Positions 39,001 through 46,547 of a DNA stretch of 64,000 nt are shown here, piece by piece; position 1 is the stretch's first letter, and every line of letters begins with the position of its first letter. Under the pieces are notes generated by a model. That model saw nothing but the letters and a program-made list of their open reading frames with translations. It made no database searches and was not told the origin of the DNA. A program made the position numbers and the translations under genes. This stretch comes from Trochalopteron elliotii (Eukaryota; Chordata; Aves; Passeriformes; Leiothrichidae). The stretch spans positions 4,605,856-4,669,855 of the forward strand of contig JANPWX010000026.1 in NCBI GenBank assembly GCA_024734555.1. The letters run 5' to 3'.

Positions 39001-40255
39001 GCAGGTAGTAATGCAGCAAAGAAACTACTGAGAATGAAGGACTGCCCCAGCATCAGCTTACTTTAGCAGTGCAGTATCTCAAAATACTGACTGTAGGCTA
39101 CTGCCAAATCCAGCAGCCATTTCTCTTTACCTCTGGATGTGTGTTCCTGTAACTCCACACAATCAAGGTAAGGTAACTGATCTAAGAGAAAACTAAACCA
39201 CCAAACCACAGCAGCACTTCTGTTGCAATAGGGAGCATGATTGTTGAATCAAGTGTCTCTTTGGCAAGTGCAGCCCACAGCTGACTTAAACTAAGCATAC
39301 AAAGAAATTGATTCCTCAGAAGAAAATTTATCATATGTATAAACAACCTAAAGTAAATCTAAGTAAGTTCCTATATTTGTATTGATGTATTAGGCATGAA
39401 TGACATAAGCACTAGAGGAAAACGTTGCATTTCAGATTCATGTTTTATCTTGAAAAAACAGAACCATCCTTCAGTAACAATCAGTATTTTCTTTGTACAT
39501 CTGTGTTTACAAATATCAGATTTGGAAATATGCTAAATAGAATGACTATTCTGTTTTTACTGAAAGTTTAAAAACAATTCACTGTCACTGAAACTCCAAT
39601 AGTGATAAAGTCAGAATTACATTTTTTCATTTTTAGTCTAGAACAGTCAGGAAAATGTTGACTCTATCTTTCTGAAAGAGCATCCCAAGCACACCTGATT
39701 AGCTAAATAATATTGGGAACCTTAGAAATTTGCTCATAATGCAAATATGTCACAGATTTCTCCACAGAGAAGGTGCAAGCTGTATCTGCTCTCAGAGAAA
39801 AAAAAAAGATTCACTCTTTCAGCAGCAGATTAAAGACCTTGTTATAGTGAGGTTACACAACCTCCTTGATGCCTTTTAAATACCAATCCTTTCTTCCTAC
39901 AATACTCACACAGATTCTACCATGCCTAAAATCTATTCAACTTACAAAACAAATACTGCAGCACAGCAACAGGCTACTGGCTGAAGTAATCCTTCATTAT
40001 GAATTAATTGGACTGCTCCTAATGTTGTCTCAAAACCAACCCCACCCATTCAAGATGCCGTGCATGAACTCATATCCGCATACTAAGAGCGCTGTGCTAT
40101 GTATAGCAGAATTTTTGGGAATCTGAAACTTGTTAGGATTGGTTGATTTCACACTAATATAACTACCACCCAATCACCTCAGAGCCAGACTGGACCTCTT
40201 CTGCAGACGGATGAGACACATCAACTGTTGTGGATTCACTGCTGTGTTCTGACAT
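5852..40255 (-). CDS. ARFIP1: Arfaptin-1 gene (coding span, 7 constitutive plus 2 optional exons)
   Basis: Arfaptin-1 is a peripheral protein of the trans-Golgi that dimerises through its AH (BAR-type) domain, senses or makes membrane curvature, and binds Arf/Arl GTPases and PI4P. The exons (minus strand, 5' to 3') are 36312-36220, 28477-28363, 24336-24227, 19176-18955, 15538-15381, 13285-13111 and 6007-5852. All junctions are GT-AG and in phase, and together they give 1029 nt, i.e. 342 residues, against 341 in the human short isoform. A 32-codon cassette (25853-25758) and an upstream coding exon (40255-40178) also fit in phase. The N-terminal third is low-complexity. The amphipathic helix (about residues 90-107, [10 protein letters not shown]) precedes the AH domain (about 107-320), and the protein ends in SWLEEQ. 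LVRKWS matches the protein kinase D site of human arfaptin-1 (Ser132 of the long form). The identification rests on near-identity to remembered human ARFIP1 across all exons. Confidence 0.97.
6008..9049 (-). other. Last ARFIP1 intron, part proximal to the terminal exon
   Basis: This is intronic DNA between the terminal exon and repeat copy B. It contains short CA/TG runs near 7360 and 8295 and no exon-like open frame with splice sites. I see no other gene. Confidence 0.7.
9050..11249 (+). repeat. Direct repeat copy B, inside the last ARFIP1 intron
   Basis: This is the second copy of the sequence at 1-2200. It lies between the ARFIP1 exons at 13111-13285 and 5852-6007. The right edge is sharp: both copies share GATGACAAAA and then differ completely. 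The left edge cannot be placed, because copy A reaches the start of the window. Confidence 0.97.
11250..13110 (-). other. Last ARFIP1 intron, part distal to the terminal exon
   Basis: This is AT-rich intronic sequence from the right edge of repeat copy B to the exon at 13111. I see no repeat family, RNA gene or exon in it. Confidence 0.7.
13111..13285 (-). CDS. ARFIP1: ARFIP1 exon: AH/BAR domain, third helix
   Basis: One base completes the split Arg, followed by 58 codons from [19 protein letters not shown] to KLKFLEENK. The acceptor is TCTTTCTTCTCAG and the donor AAG|GTAAGT. The LGPRD segment and the EYDAYR motif are hallmark arfaptin sequences. Confidence 0.97.
13286..18954 (-). other. Two ARFIP1 introns (13286-15380 and 15539-18954)
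   Basis: Apart from the 15381-15538 exon, this span is AT-rich intron. A purine-rich stretch lies near 16520-16620. The open frames are short and without domain resemblance. Confidence 0.7.
15381..15538 (-). CDS. ARFIP1: ARFIP1 exon: middle of the AH/BAR domain
   Basis: It has 52 codons plus two bases, from [18 protein letters not shown] to VKQYESA and a split Arg. The acceptor is TTTGTTTATAG and the donor CCAG|GTAGCT. The sequence matches human ARFIP1 almost exactly (DTLLTV here, DTLMTV in human). Confidence 0.97.
18955..19176 (-). CDS. ARFIP1: ARFIP1 exon: first helix of the AH/BAR domain
   Basis: It has 74 codons in phase 0 at both ends, from [18 protein letters not shown] to [11 protein letters not shown]. 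The acceptor follows a T-rich tract (TTTTTTTTCTGCAG) and the donor is CAT|GTAAGA. The sequence is almost the same as human ARFIP1 (human has ILKLAQ, here ILRLAQ). Confidence 0.97.
21470..21493 (+). repeat. Inverted repeat with 10-bp arms
   Basis: The arms AAAGTCAAGA and TCTTGACTTT are perfect complements around a 4-base loop (AGAG). It lies in an ARFIP1 intron. Confidence 0.8.
22668..23310 (-). mobile_element. CR1 non-LTR retrotransposon, 5'-truncated 3' end
   Basis: The plus strand starts AGAATCACAGAAC, followed by GGTTGGAAGGGACC. This is the reverse complement of the CR1 3' end with its ATTCTGTGATTCT-type tail. On the minus strand the C-terminus of the CR1 reverse transcriptase is recognisable ([20 protein letters not shown] then REVVESP, at 22798-23001), and further upstream parts appear in other frames, so the copy is frameshifted and inactive. 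CR1 elements are typically 5'-truncated, as here. It lies in the sense orientation of ARFIP1, inside an intron. Confidence 0.93.
24227..24336 (-). CDS. ARFIP1: ARFIP1 exon: amphipathic helix and PKD site
   Basis: Two bases complete a split codon, followed by 36 codons from [16 protein letters not shown] to KWSLNTYK. The acceptor is TGACACAG and the donor [25 protein letters not shown] is the amphipathic helix known in arfaptins to bind PI4P. LVRKWS is the protein kinase D target motif, whose phosphorylation releases arfaptin-1 from the Golgi in mammals. Confidence 0.95.
25758..25853 (-). CDS. ARFIP1: ARFIP1 32-codon cassette exon (long isoform)
   Basis: The exon is 96 nt and divisible by three. 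Its acceptor is CCCCTTTTCAG and its donor ACAG|GTATCA. It begins in phase 1 and ends in phase 1, so inclusion or skipping keeps the frame. It reads [19 protein letters not shown] then [12 protein letters not shown]. The human long-isoform insert has the same length and the same SP..SV.SPS..AASRLA.QG.DLI.P pattern. Including it gives a protein of about 374 residues (human long form 373). Confidence 0.93.
26428..26479 (+). repeat. A/C-rich simple repeat
   Basis: About 50 bp are built of AAAC and AACC-like units with no other bases. It is low-complexity sequence in an ARFIP1 intron. Confidence 0.85.
28363..28477 (-). CDS. ARFIP1: ARFIP1 second constitutive exon, with tandem splice donors
   Basis: It encodes 38 codons from [15 protein letters not shown] to EAGQFPSK and ends in phase 1. 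Two donors abut here: GTAAGG (exon ending at 28369) and GTAAGT (exon ending at 28363). They are six bases apart, so both keep the frame and differ by two residues. The downstream site has the better intron consensus; the upstream one gives a product of the same length as human through this stretch. Confidence 0.95.
30752..30819 (+). repeat. CA/TA-rich microsatellite with a 24-bp palindrome
   Basis: The tract has alternating purine-pyrimidine runs, with an ACACACACACA core followed by ACATATACATATG-type sequence. Bases 30790-30813 form a perfect palindrome. Confidence 0.85.
35930..35943 (-). promoter_or_regulatory. CTCF-type binding motif
   Basis: The plus strand reads GCGCCCTCTGCTGG; its reverse complement CCAGCAGAGGGCGC fits every position of the vertebrate CTCF core consensus CCASYAGRKGGCRS. 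It lies in a small CpG-containing patch within otherwise AT-rich intron, about 280 bp downstream (in the sense of transcription) of the ARFIP1 start-codon exon. Motif presence does not prove occupancy. Confidence 0.6.
36220..36321 (-). CDS. ARFIP1: ARFIP1 exon with the canonical start codon
   Basis: The acceptor TTTTTACAG ends at 36322. The exon holds nine leader bases (GGAAGTGCA), then ATG at 36312 and 31 codons from [14 protein letters not shown] to EHSFNR. It ends in phase 0 at AACAGG before a weak donor, GTCAGA. The start is chosen because human ARFIP1 begins with the same [19 protein letters not shown] stretch. Confidence 0.96.
36322..40177 (-). other. ARFIP1 intron between the optional and canonical start exons
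   Basis: This AT-rich intron carries the CR1 tail fragment at 37721-37800. Short plus-strand open frames here have no recognisable content. Confidence 0.65.
37721..37800 (-). mobile_element. Short CR1 3'-tail fragment
   Basis: The plus strand reads CATAGAATACACAATAACTC, then GTTGTAAGGGACCCATAAGG and ATCATCAAGTCCAACTCC. This is the diverged reverse complement of the CR1 3' terminus, whose usual form is GGTTGGAAGGGACC..ATCATCTAGTCCAACC. Only about 80 bp remain. Confidence 0.75.
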
Positions 40256-40257
40256 AC
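40178..40257 (-). CDS. ARFIP1: ARFIP1 optional upstream coding exon (N-terminal extension)
   Basis: The acceptor is a pyrimidine tract ending TTTTCAG (next to 40258). The exon then reads GT followed directly by an ATG at 40255, with 26 open codons beginning [16 protein letters not shown] and ending QSGSE, and a GTGATT donor below 40178. It ends in phase 0. The next exon begins GGA AGT GCA before the usual ATG, with no stop, so the splice product would read ...[12 protein letters not shown]... and add 29 residues. The composition (acidic, Ser/Thr-rich) resembles the disordered N-terminus of ARFIP1. Alternatively the region is a non-coding 5' exon, or CAG|GTATGT at 40260-40252 is itself a donor. 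Transcript data would decide. Confidence 0.6.
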
Positions 40258-41680
40258 CTGAAAACCAAATAGGTTTGGCATTCATTAATTGAAGTGAAAG
40301 GAGCTGGATGGTGCACCTCACAGAAACCAAAGCAAGCTTTCAGAAAACATTTCTTCTACAAGTTCTGCTAAAGCAAAGTGAAACCTCCTTCTTCTGATGG
40401 TGACCAGGTTTTAGCTGTCCAAAAATCTGAGAGATTAGGAATACAGTCTAGTGTAAGCTTCCGCTGCCAAAGCAACCTTTCCCCACAGACAACATAGCTT
40501 GCAACATAAAACCCTGGAAGTCAAACAAGGTTCTTCAGCTGATAAATATACACTGCCACCTGCAACACTACACTAACTGTATCCTAGCACTGCAAAGATC
40601 ACCCTTTTGTTAAGACATAAGAGTTATCCAAATATTGAAAGATTATATTGATGCTAAGCCACTGAAAGTTATTAAGGTGTTAAGTCTGTTGTGTTTACTA
40701 GAAACAGAATCCCTTTCATTTTAGCCTCAAAAAAATCTCAGCCACAGAGGCAAAGAAAGTTGTTAACGCTGAGTGCATGTGCAAGAAATCAACTCTGTGA
40801 ATATAGTGATCAGGAAAGATGAATTACATACACAATTTTAGCTTAAGTAAGAAAAATATTTAAATTTGATCTAAATTTGATTCCAAATAGCTGGTAACTA
40901 CAGGTGACACCACAATTCACTCAGCTGTTTGAGAGGAGGAGACAACCAATCATTAAAAATTAATCAATCTGCCAGTATTGCATATAATCACACAACTTCA
41001 GTTCATTAAGTCTTGCACCATTTCATACATGTTCAGACACATACCACATTAAGAAAAGTTATAGAGATTACAGTTTGTGTTTATATTGTATTTCAAATTC
41101 CTGAGCTATAAAACATTCTAATTAAAGCAAATAATTAATAAGGTAAGCAGCTCACATAGCAAGGGAAATAAAGTAAGGACACAAAGGCTGAGAAACTGAA
41201 TCACCTAGATCATCTAGATCATATTACACTGGAGAGCCTATTCCTTTATTTTTGGAAAACCAAATACATAAAATAAAGAGATTTTCTCCAGAAAAACAGT
41301 TCATTCAGGGCTATCACTGAATGAAGTTGGATTTTCTAGGATCAATGTAAAATTCCCTTTGAAGTAATTAAGAAAAAAGAAAAAACATCCTTATATAGCT
41401 TTCTTCATTTTTCAAATTTCTTTTGAACATGGAAGACTGTACAGCAGAGATGCTGTTTGCCCACGTGGTCCTGTCCAAACTCTGCTTGTGGCTGAAAACA
41501 ACCTCTGTGCTTAACAGCTTTTTTCTGACTAGCTAAAACAATTACATTATAGAATAGGAAAATAAGTGTGATTTTCTTGCTCTACTTATTAAACAAAAAG
41601 CTAAATTCATCTTCTAGTAGAGCCTTCATTAAAACAATCCATTCTTCAGTTCTAGCACATCAGTGTTCCTGATTTTTGTA

Positions 41681-41708
41681 TATGTGATGTACATTTGTAC
41701 ATCACATA
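41681..41708 (+). repeat. Inverted repeat with 13-bp arms and a 2-base centre
   Basis: TATGTGATGTACA and TGTACATCACATA are perfect complements separated by TT, forming a near-palindrome of 28 bp. It lies in 5' intronic DNA of ARFIP1. Confidence 0.85.
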
Positions 41709-43674
41709 CAAGCCTATGTACCATGGTAACACTGTTCTACACTATTAAATGCTACGGGCAAAAAACATGTTTTATAGATTTAAGAACTTTTCACAGATTT
41801 AATAACCTAGGGACAAGAACCATCTCACCAATCCATGTAGAAGACACTGCATAAAAGCAAATAATTTTTTTAAAACACAAATAAATTTACCATTTGTGTT
41901 ACAACACCCCTCCATGATCAATTTTTTGTAGTGTTCTTTTCCTAACAGTCTCAACACAGCTCTGCAGGACCACAGTGAGCAACTTGAAAATGTGAGAAGG
42001 GAAAAAAAGTAGATTAAAGGTGGCTTTCAAAAAAAGTTCAACTGCACATTCAAATTTAACTACAGAACTTCCTGATCACTGCTTCTACAACAAAAAACTG
42101 GGCATGTAAACATCAAATACTGGATTGAGGGACAAAAACTTTCTACACCTTCACCAAGATTTGGAAGTGAAGACACTCATGTGAAATTATGGTAATCACA
42201 ACATCTGCATACCTCTATCATTTAAAGTTCCACTACAGAATTACATCAGACTTTTGCACCTCTGTAGTTCCTGCAGGTGCCAGACAAAGGGCTGCTCTTT
42301 ATAAGGGGCTGCTAATCCCCGTACAGCAGGGCTTGGTTTGTTTCTTCACTAAAGCAGCCACAACTTTAGAACACGTTAGGTGACTGGTGTACCAGGACAT
42401 TTGCTGCCACCTGCTGCAACAGAACAACTCAAAGAGATTCTACTTGGAAAAAACACGCTTGATCCACATTCTGACAAGAACTGAAACCCTGTCCATATCA
42501 CTCCTGCCCTTCTGGATTCTCTTCTTCCCCACTATACCAATTCTGTAATTCCACACAAATACTGTACCACAGCAGAACAGAATACAGGGACTAGACTAAT
42601 AATCATTCCCCCCATGGTGAAACGACCTTAAATGCATATTGGATTACAGCCTCAGTAATTTTAAGTTTTGCTCACCGTAAATAAAACCACATGATTTTTG
42701 AGTCCTGAGGATTTATATATCACTTCTGAAATTGGCAAAGTAAAAAACAAAACAAAGCAAGCACTTATGAACAACATAGTAAGCTTCCTCTAGGATGGAG
42801 ACATAGAGAGACACTTAACCATTTAGAATTAATGGTTATAAGAGCATGCTTATGTGCTTTTCATAAAACAGGCAAATTCATATTTGCTTATTCATGAAAA
42901 TATGAAGTAAATGTCATCAACAATAAATTAATTTTGAATAAAAAGTATATTTTTCACATACTTACATCACTTAGGTAAATGATTGATGACCTCAGAAATA
43001 AGAACCACGGGATTCTCAACAATCAGATCTGCTTTTCTAAGCAAGATGCACTGGTTCCTCCACTTACTTTTCTCCTAAATTCATTGCCAATAAGGCAACA
43101 GCAAGATATCCTCTATCTAAAACAAACTTTATTACACACTTTTATTGTTAACTTATTACTTAACTGCATAAAGAATGTAAATTTTTGTAACATTGCAGAA
43201 AACCCCAATGGTGGAAAAATTACCGTTTTATGGATGTTTTCCTAATTTCAATTTCTAACTAAGAACACTACCACCAATTCTTGTCAAGATAGGGATGAAC
43301 CACTTTTTAAAAAAGGATGTAAAGAGCTGTATTAAACACTTCCTGCTGCAATCACACCATAGTTTCCTCTTAATGCTCTTGAATCCCCTGGCTGCTCCAC
43401 TTGCAAGATCTAATTATGCTTGGGAGTTAGAAGACATGATGGAGACAAAGACTGGAGAACAGGGCTGCTGCTGACTTTCACACTCTATGTTAAGGCAACC
43501 TGGCCCTGGACACCTTAATGCTCTGCTCGTCTCCAGATTAGTTAAGCCATGGGCTCCCACTATGGTTTCAACTTCTACCAAATCAGAAAAAAGCAGCTGA
43601 TCAAGCTACTGCCTCAGCTTCCAGTTTTTCTGATCTAACACTCTTCTGTGTTTCTTATTCCTGGCATTTTAATG

Positions 43675-43730
43675 GTGTGTGTATACATACACACACAAAC
43701 ACACACACGTACATACACAAACATACACAT
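43675..43730 (+). repeat. TG/CA microsatellite
   Basis: A GTGTGTGTATACATAC run is followed by interrupted ACACAC units over about 55 bp. Confidence 0.9.
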
Positions 43731-44219
43731 GAATCAGAAAGTTTTGGGGTTGCACTGATCAAATAAGATCCTTCTCCCGCCCTGCAAAAAGAACCCTTGT
43801 TATCTTTCCTAGACAATCAACTCTTAGGTAACAGAACCAGCGACTGCAAAGTGATAACTTCTTGCTACCTCTTCCACCGAGCATAAAAAGCACACGTGAG
43901 TAACTGAAACATCCTGGGCTGAACGTTCAGAACGAACCCCACCAAAGACTTTCATGCAAGATGAAAGGCTATTAGGGGGTTTGAGTTAAAAGTAACTTAT
44001 TAGAGAGGTACTGTAAGAAACACTGGAAAAACTGCCTCTAGTTTGGAGACAATACCACATGCAACACCTGCTTGTCACACAACACCACGGAGTTTCCATG
44101 CTCTAAGAACGGTAAACAAAACACAAATTGGCACACTTAAAACAGTAATTCCCAGGGTGTGGAATAACTCCCAGGGGCACAAAATTTACACAGCATCTAC
44201 AGTTTTCTTCCTCCACCAA

Positions 44220-45060
44220 CACAGAGCTTCCCTTTCCCTCTCGTGGAACCCGCCTGCTCCCCAGCTCGGGCGCTGCCCTCCCTGTGCGGCCGCCCNNNNN
44301 NNNNNNNNNNNNNNNNNNNNNNNNNNNNNNNNNNNNNNNNNNNNNNNNNNNNNNNNNNNNNNNNNNNNNNNNNNNNNNNNNNNNNNNNNNNNNNNNNNNN
44401 NNNNNNNNNNNNNNNNNNNNNNNNNNNNNNNNNNNNNNNNNNNNNNNNNNNNNNNNNNNNNNNNNNNNNNNNNNNNNNNNNNNNNNNNNNNNNNNNNNNN
44501 NNNNNNNNNNNNNNNNNNNNNNNNNNNNNNNNNNNNNNNNNNNNNNNNNNNNNNNNNNNNNNNNNNNNNNNNNNNNNNNNNNNNNNNNNNNNNNNNNNNN
44601 NNNNNNNNNNNNNNNNNNNNNNNNNNNNNNNNNNNNNNNNNNNNNNNNNNNNNNNNNNNNNNNNNNNNNNNNNNNNNNNNNNNNNNNNNNNNNNNTCAGA
44701 CGGAGGGAGGACAGGGGGGCACGGAGGAGGCCGGGCGGGGCGGCGCCGGCGGCCCCTCTCAAGCTTTATTTTCTTCCTTCCCCGGTGGCAGCAGGAGCCG
44801 GAAGCGCCGGGCCGGAAAGGGGATGACGGCGGCGGCCTCTCTAGGCCGTCATGTCTATGGTCGCAGCCATGGCAACCACCGCCAGCACCGCCCGGGAGGC
44901 AGCTCCAGCCCGGCCAAGTGCCCGTGAGATCGGGCTGGGGCAGCAGCCGGAGCGGCACAGAAGGAGCCTGCCCGGCTGTGGGCGCGGATGAGCGCGCCCA
45001 GGAGACGCTGCTCGGTGCCATGGCAGAGGCTGTGCCCGAACACACAGTGAGGAGGAAAAA
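44220..45060. promoter_or_regulatory. CpG-rich bidirectional promoter region of ARFIP1 and TIGD4
   Basis: The sequence changes abruptly from AT-rich to GC- and CpG-rich on both sides of the gap, with CGG/GCC-rich runs. The plus-strand gene TIGD4 starts at 45020 and ARFIP1 runs the other way, so the island sits head to head between them. Two ETS-type cores, CCGGAAGC (44798-44805) and CCGGAAAG (44812-44819), are visible, typical of housekeeping CpG promoters. The transcription start sites cannot be placed because of the gap. Confidence 0.75.
44296..44695. other. Assembly gap of 400 N
   Basis: A run of exactly 400 unknown bases lies inside the CpG-rich region. Any open frames reported across it are meaningless. 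It likely conceals the ARFIP1 first exon and part of the TIGD4 5' UTR. Confidence 1.
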
Positions 45061-46546
45061 AAGCATATCTATCGAGGAGAAAGTTGACATCATAAGCGCT
45101 GTGGAGAGCGGCAAGAAAAAGGCGGATATTGCGGCCAAGTATGGCATCAAGAGGAACTCCCTGTCTTCGATTATGAAGAATAAGGAAAAAGTTTTGGAAG
45201 CCTTTGAAACTTTACGGTTTGATCCTAAAAGGAAAAGACTGAGGACTGCTCTTCATGCCGACCTGGAGGAGGCATTGATGAAGTGGTGCAGAATTGCACA
45301 GTGCTTGAATGTGCCGGTCAATGGCCCTATGTTGCGCCTTAAGGCGAATGATTTTGCCCAGAAGCTTGGACACGGTGATTTTAAATGCAGCAATGGCTGG
45401 CTCGATCGTTTCAAGTCGAGGTATGGTTTAGTTTTCAGAGCTCAGCCTGTAGAAACAGCTGCTAATCCTACAGTGGGTGCTCCAACTCTTTGGTACGAAA
45501 ATGTCCTTCTTTATTATTTAAATGATTATCAGCCAAAAAACGTGTTTTACATACAGGAGACTGGGTTGTTTTATCAGATGTTACCACATAACACGTTCGC
45601 ATTTAAAGGGGAAATTTGTTCTGTAGGTAAACAAAGCAAAGAGAGCATCACTGTAGTGGTGGGTACAAATATGGATGGCTCAGAGAAACTGCCACTGCTC
45701 GTTATAGGAAAAAGCAAAAGTCCACACTCTTTCAAAGATGTGAAATCGCTGCCAGTGGATTATGAAGCAAATGACAGGGCGTGCATGACTTCAGGACTCT
45801 TTGAACAGTGGATGCATAAACTCGATAACAGATTTCAAGCACAGCAGCGCCAGGTGGTTATTCTTGTTGATTCTCTCCCAGCTCACACAGAAGTAAAGAA
45901 CCTGAAGTCTGTCAAATTAGTGTTCTTTCCTCCGGACTCTTCTTCATATATAGCTATGAAAGAAAGGATTATCAGAAGTCTGAAGGTTAAATACAGGCAG
46001 TGTCTTATCAAGAGATTTGTTGACTGTGTAGAAAGTGAAAAAGAGTTTATGCTGACCCTTCTTGATGCAATTGAGATGCTGTACCTGTGCTGGAGGGAAG
46101 TAACACCAGAGAGTATTGTGAAAAGTTACAATGGAGCAACTTTCAAATTAGAAACTGAGATAAATGATAATGACAATGAGGTTGAAAGTGATTTTGATTT
46201 GATTGCACATGCACGGGCAGCTGGAGTAGAGTTTCCAGAAGGTTTGTCTTTGGAAAAATATGCAGCTCTAGATGATAGCTTGGTAACTTATGAAGTGCCC
46301 ACAAATAATGAAAGGATGTGTGCCAAAGAAAGTGCGTCAGATAAAACTGAGACATTTGTTGGTGATGAAGATAAGGATGAAGGTGATGGACTTCAGGGAG
46401 CTGAACAGCTTTTACCATCCAAAAATGAAGCTTTAAGTGCTTTAGATACCCTTCGAAAGTTTCTCAGAAGTCAAGACACAGATGATTCTCTTTACGATTC
46501 CCTAGCTGACTTGGAGAATTTTATTCAACATGTAACATGTGAATAA
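45020..46546 (+). CDS. TIGD4: Tigger transposable element-derived protein 4 (single-exon, intact)
   Basis: The protein is 508 residues (human about 512). The chosen start has a strong context (GTGCCATGG) and gives [15 protein letters not shown], like human MAEAS. Residues 11-60 form the pogo/CENP-B N-terminal helix-turn-helix ([20 protein letters not shown], then [15 protein letters not shown]). Residues 71-138 form the CENP-B/Tc5 DNA-binding domain, ending [14 protein letters not shown]. Residues 155-365 correspond to the DDE_1 transposase core. That core is degraded: pogo DETG is QETG (Gln179), Asp284 is kept in LVDSLPAH, and the MDQG Asp is Lys314 (AMKERI). The C-terminus is acidic. It is a domesticated gene of unknown function, presumably a nuclear DNA-binding protein, and not a mobile element. 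It lies head to head with ARFIP1, as in mammals. Confidence 0.96.
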   Translation: MAEAVPEHTVRRKKSISIEEKVDIISAVESGKKKADIAAKYGIKRNSLSSIMKNKEKVLEAFETLRFDPKRKRLRTALHADLEEALMKWCRIAQCLNVPVNGPMLRLKANDFAQKLGHGDFKCSNGWLDRFKSRYGLVFRAQPVETAANPTVGAPTLWYENVLLYYLNDYQPKNVFYIQETGLFYQMLPHNTFAFKGEICSVGKQSKESITVVVGTNMDGSEKLPLLVIGKSKSPHSFKDVKSLPVDYEANDRACMTSGLFEQWMHKLDNRFQAQQRQVVILVDSLPAHTEVKNLKSVKLVFFPPDSSSYIAMKERIIRSLKVKYRQCLIKRFVDCVESEKEFMLTLLDAIEMLYLCWREVTPESIVKSYNGATFKLETEINDNDNEVESDFDLIAHARAAGVEFPEGLSLEKYAALDDSLVTYEVPTNNERMCAKESASDKTETFVGDEDKDEGDGLQGAEQLLPSKNEALSALDTLRKFLRSQDTDDSLYDSLADLENFIQHVTCE

Positions 46547-46547
46547 A
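46542..46547 (+). terminator. AATAAA hexamer overlapping the TIGD4 stop codon
   Basis: The coding sequence ends GAATAAATAT, so the TAA stop lies inside an AATAAA. If used it would leave an almost absent 3' UTR. The next AATAAA on this strand that I see is at 47805-47810. The hexamer may be chance. Confidence 0.3.

Larger units (their letters stand above)
40258..44200 (-). other. ARFIP1 5' intron or upstream non-coding DNA
   Basis: This is AT-rich sequence between the optional coding exon and the CpG-rich promoter. It contains a near-perfect hairpin (41681-41708) and a CA/TG microsatellite (43675-43730). The ARFIP1 first, non-coding exon should lie at or beyond its right end and is probably hidden in the assembly gap. 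Confidence 0.6.

Noticed and set aside
44243..45019. Extension of the TIGD4 frame upstream to give 767 codons
   Set aside because: The added part runs through 400 N and GC-rich leader. The human protein and the strong start context place the start at 45020.
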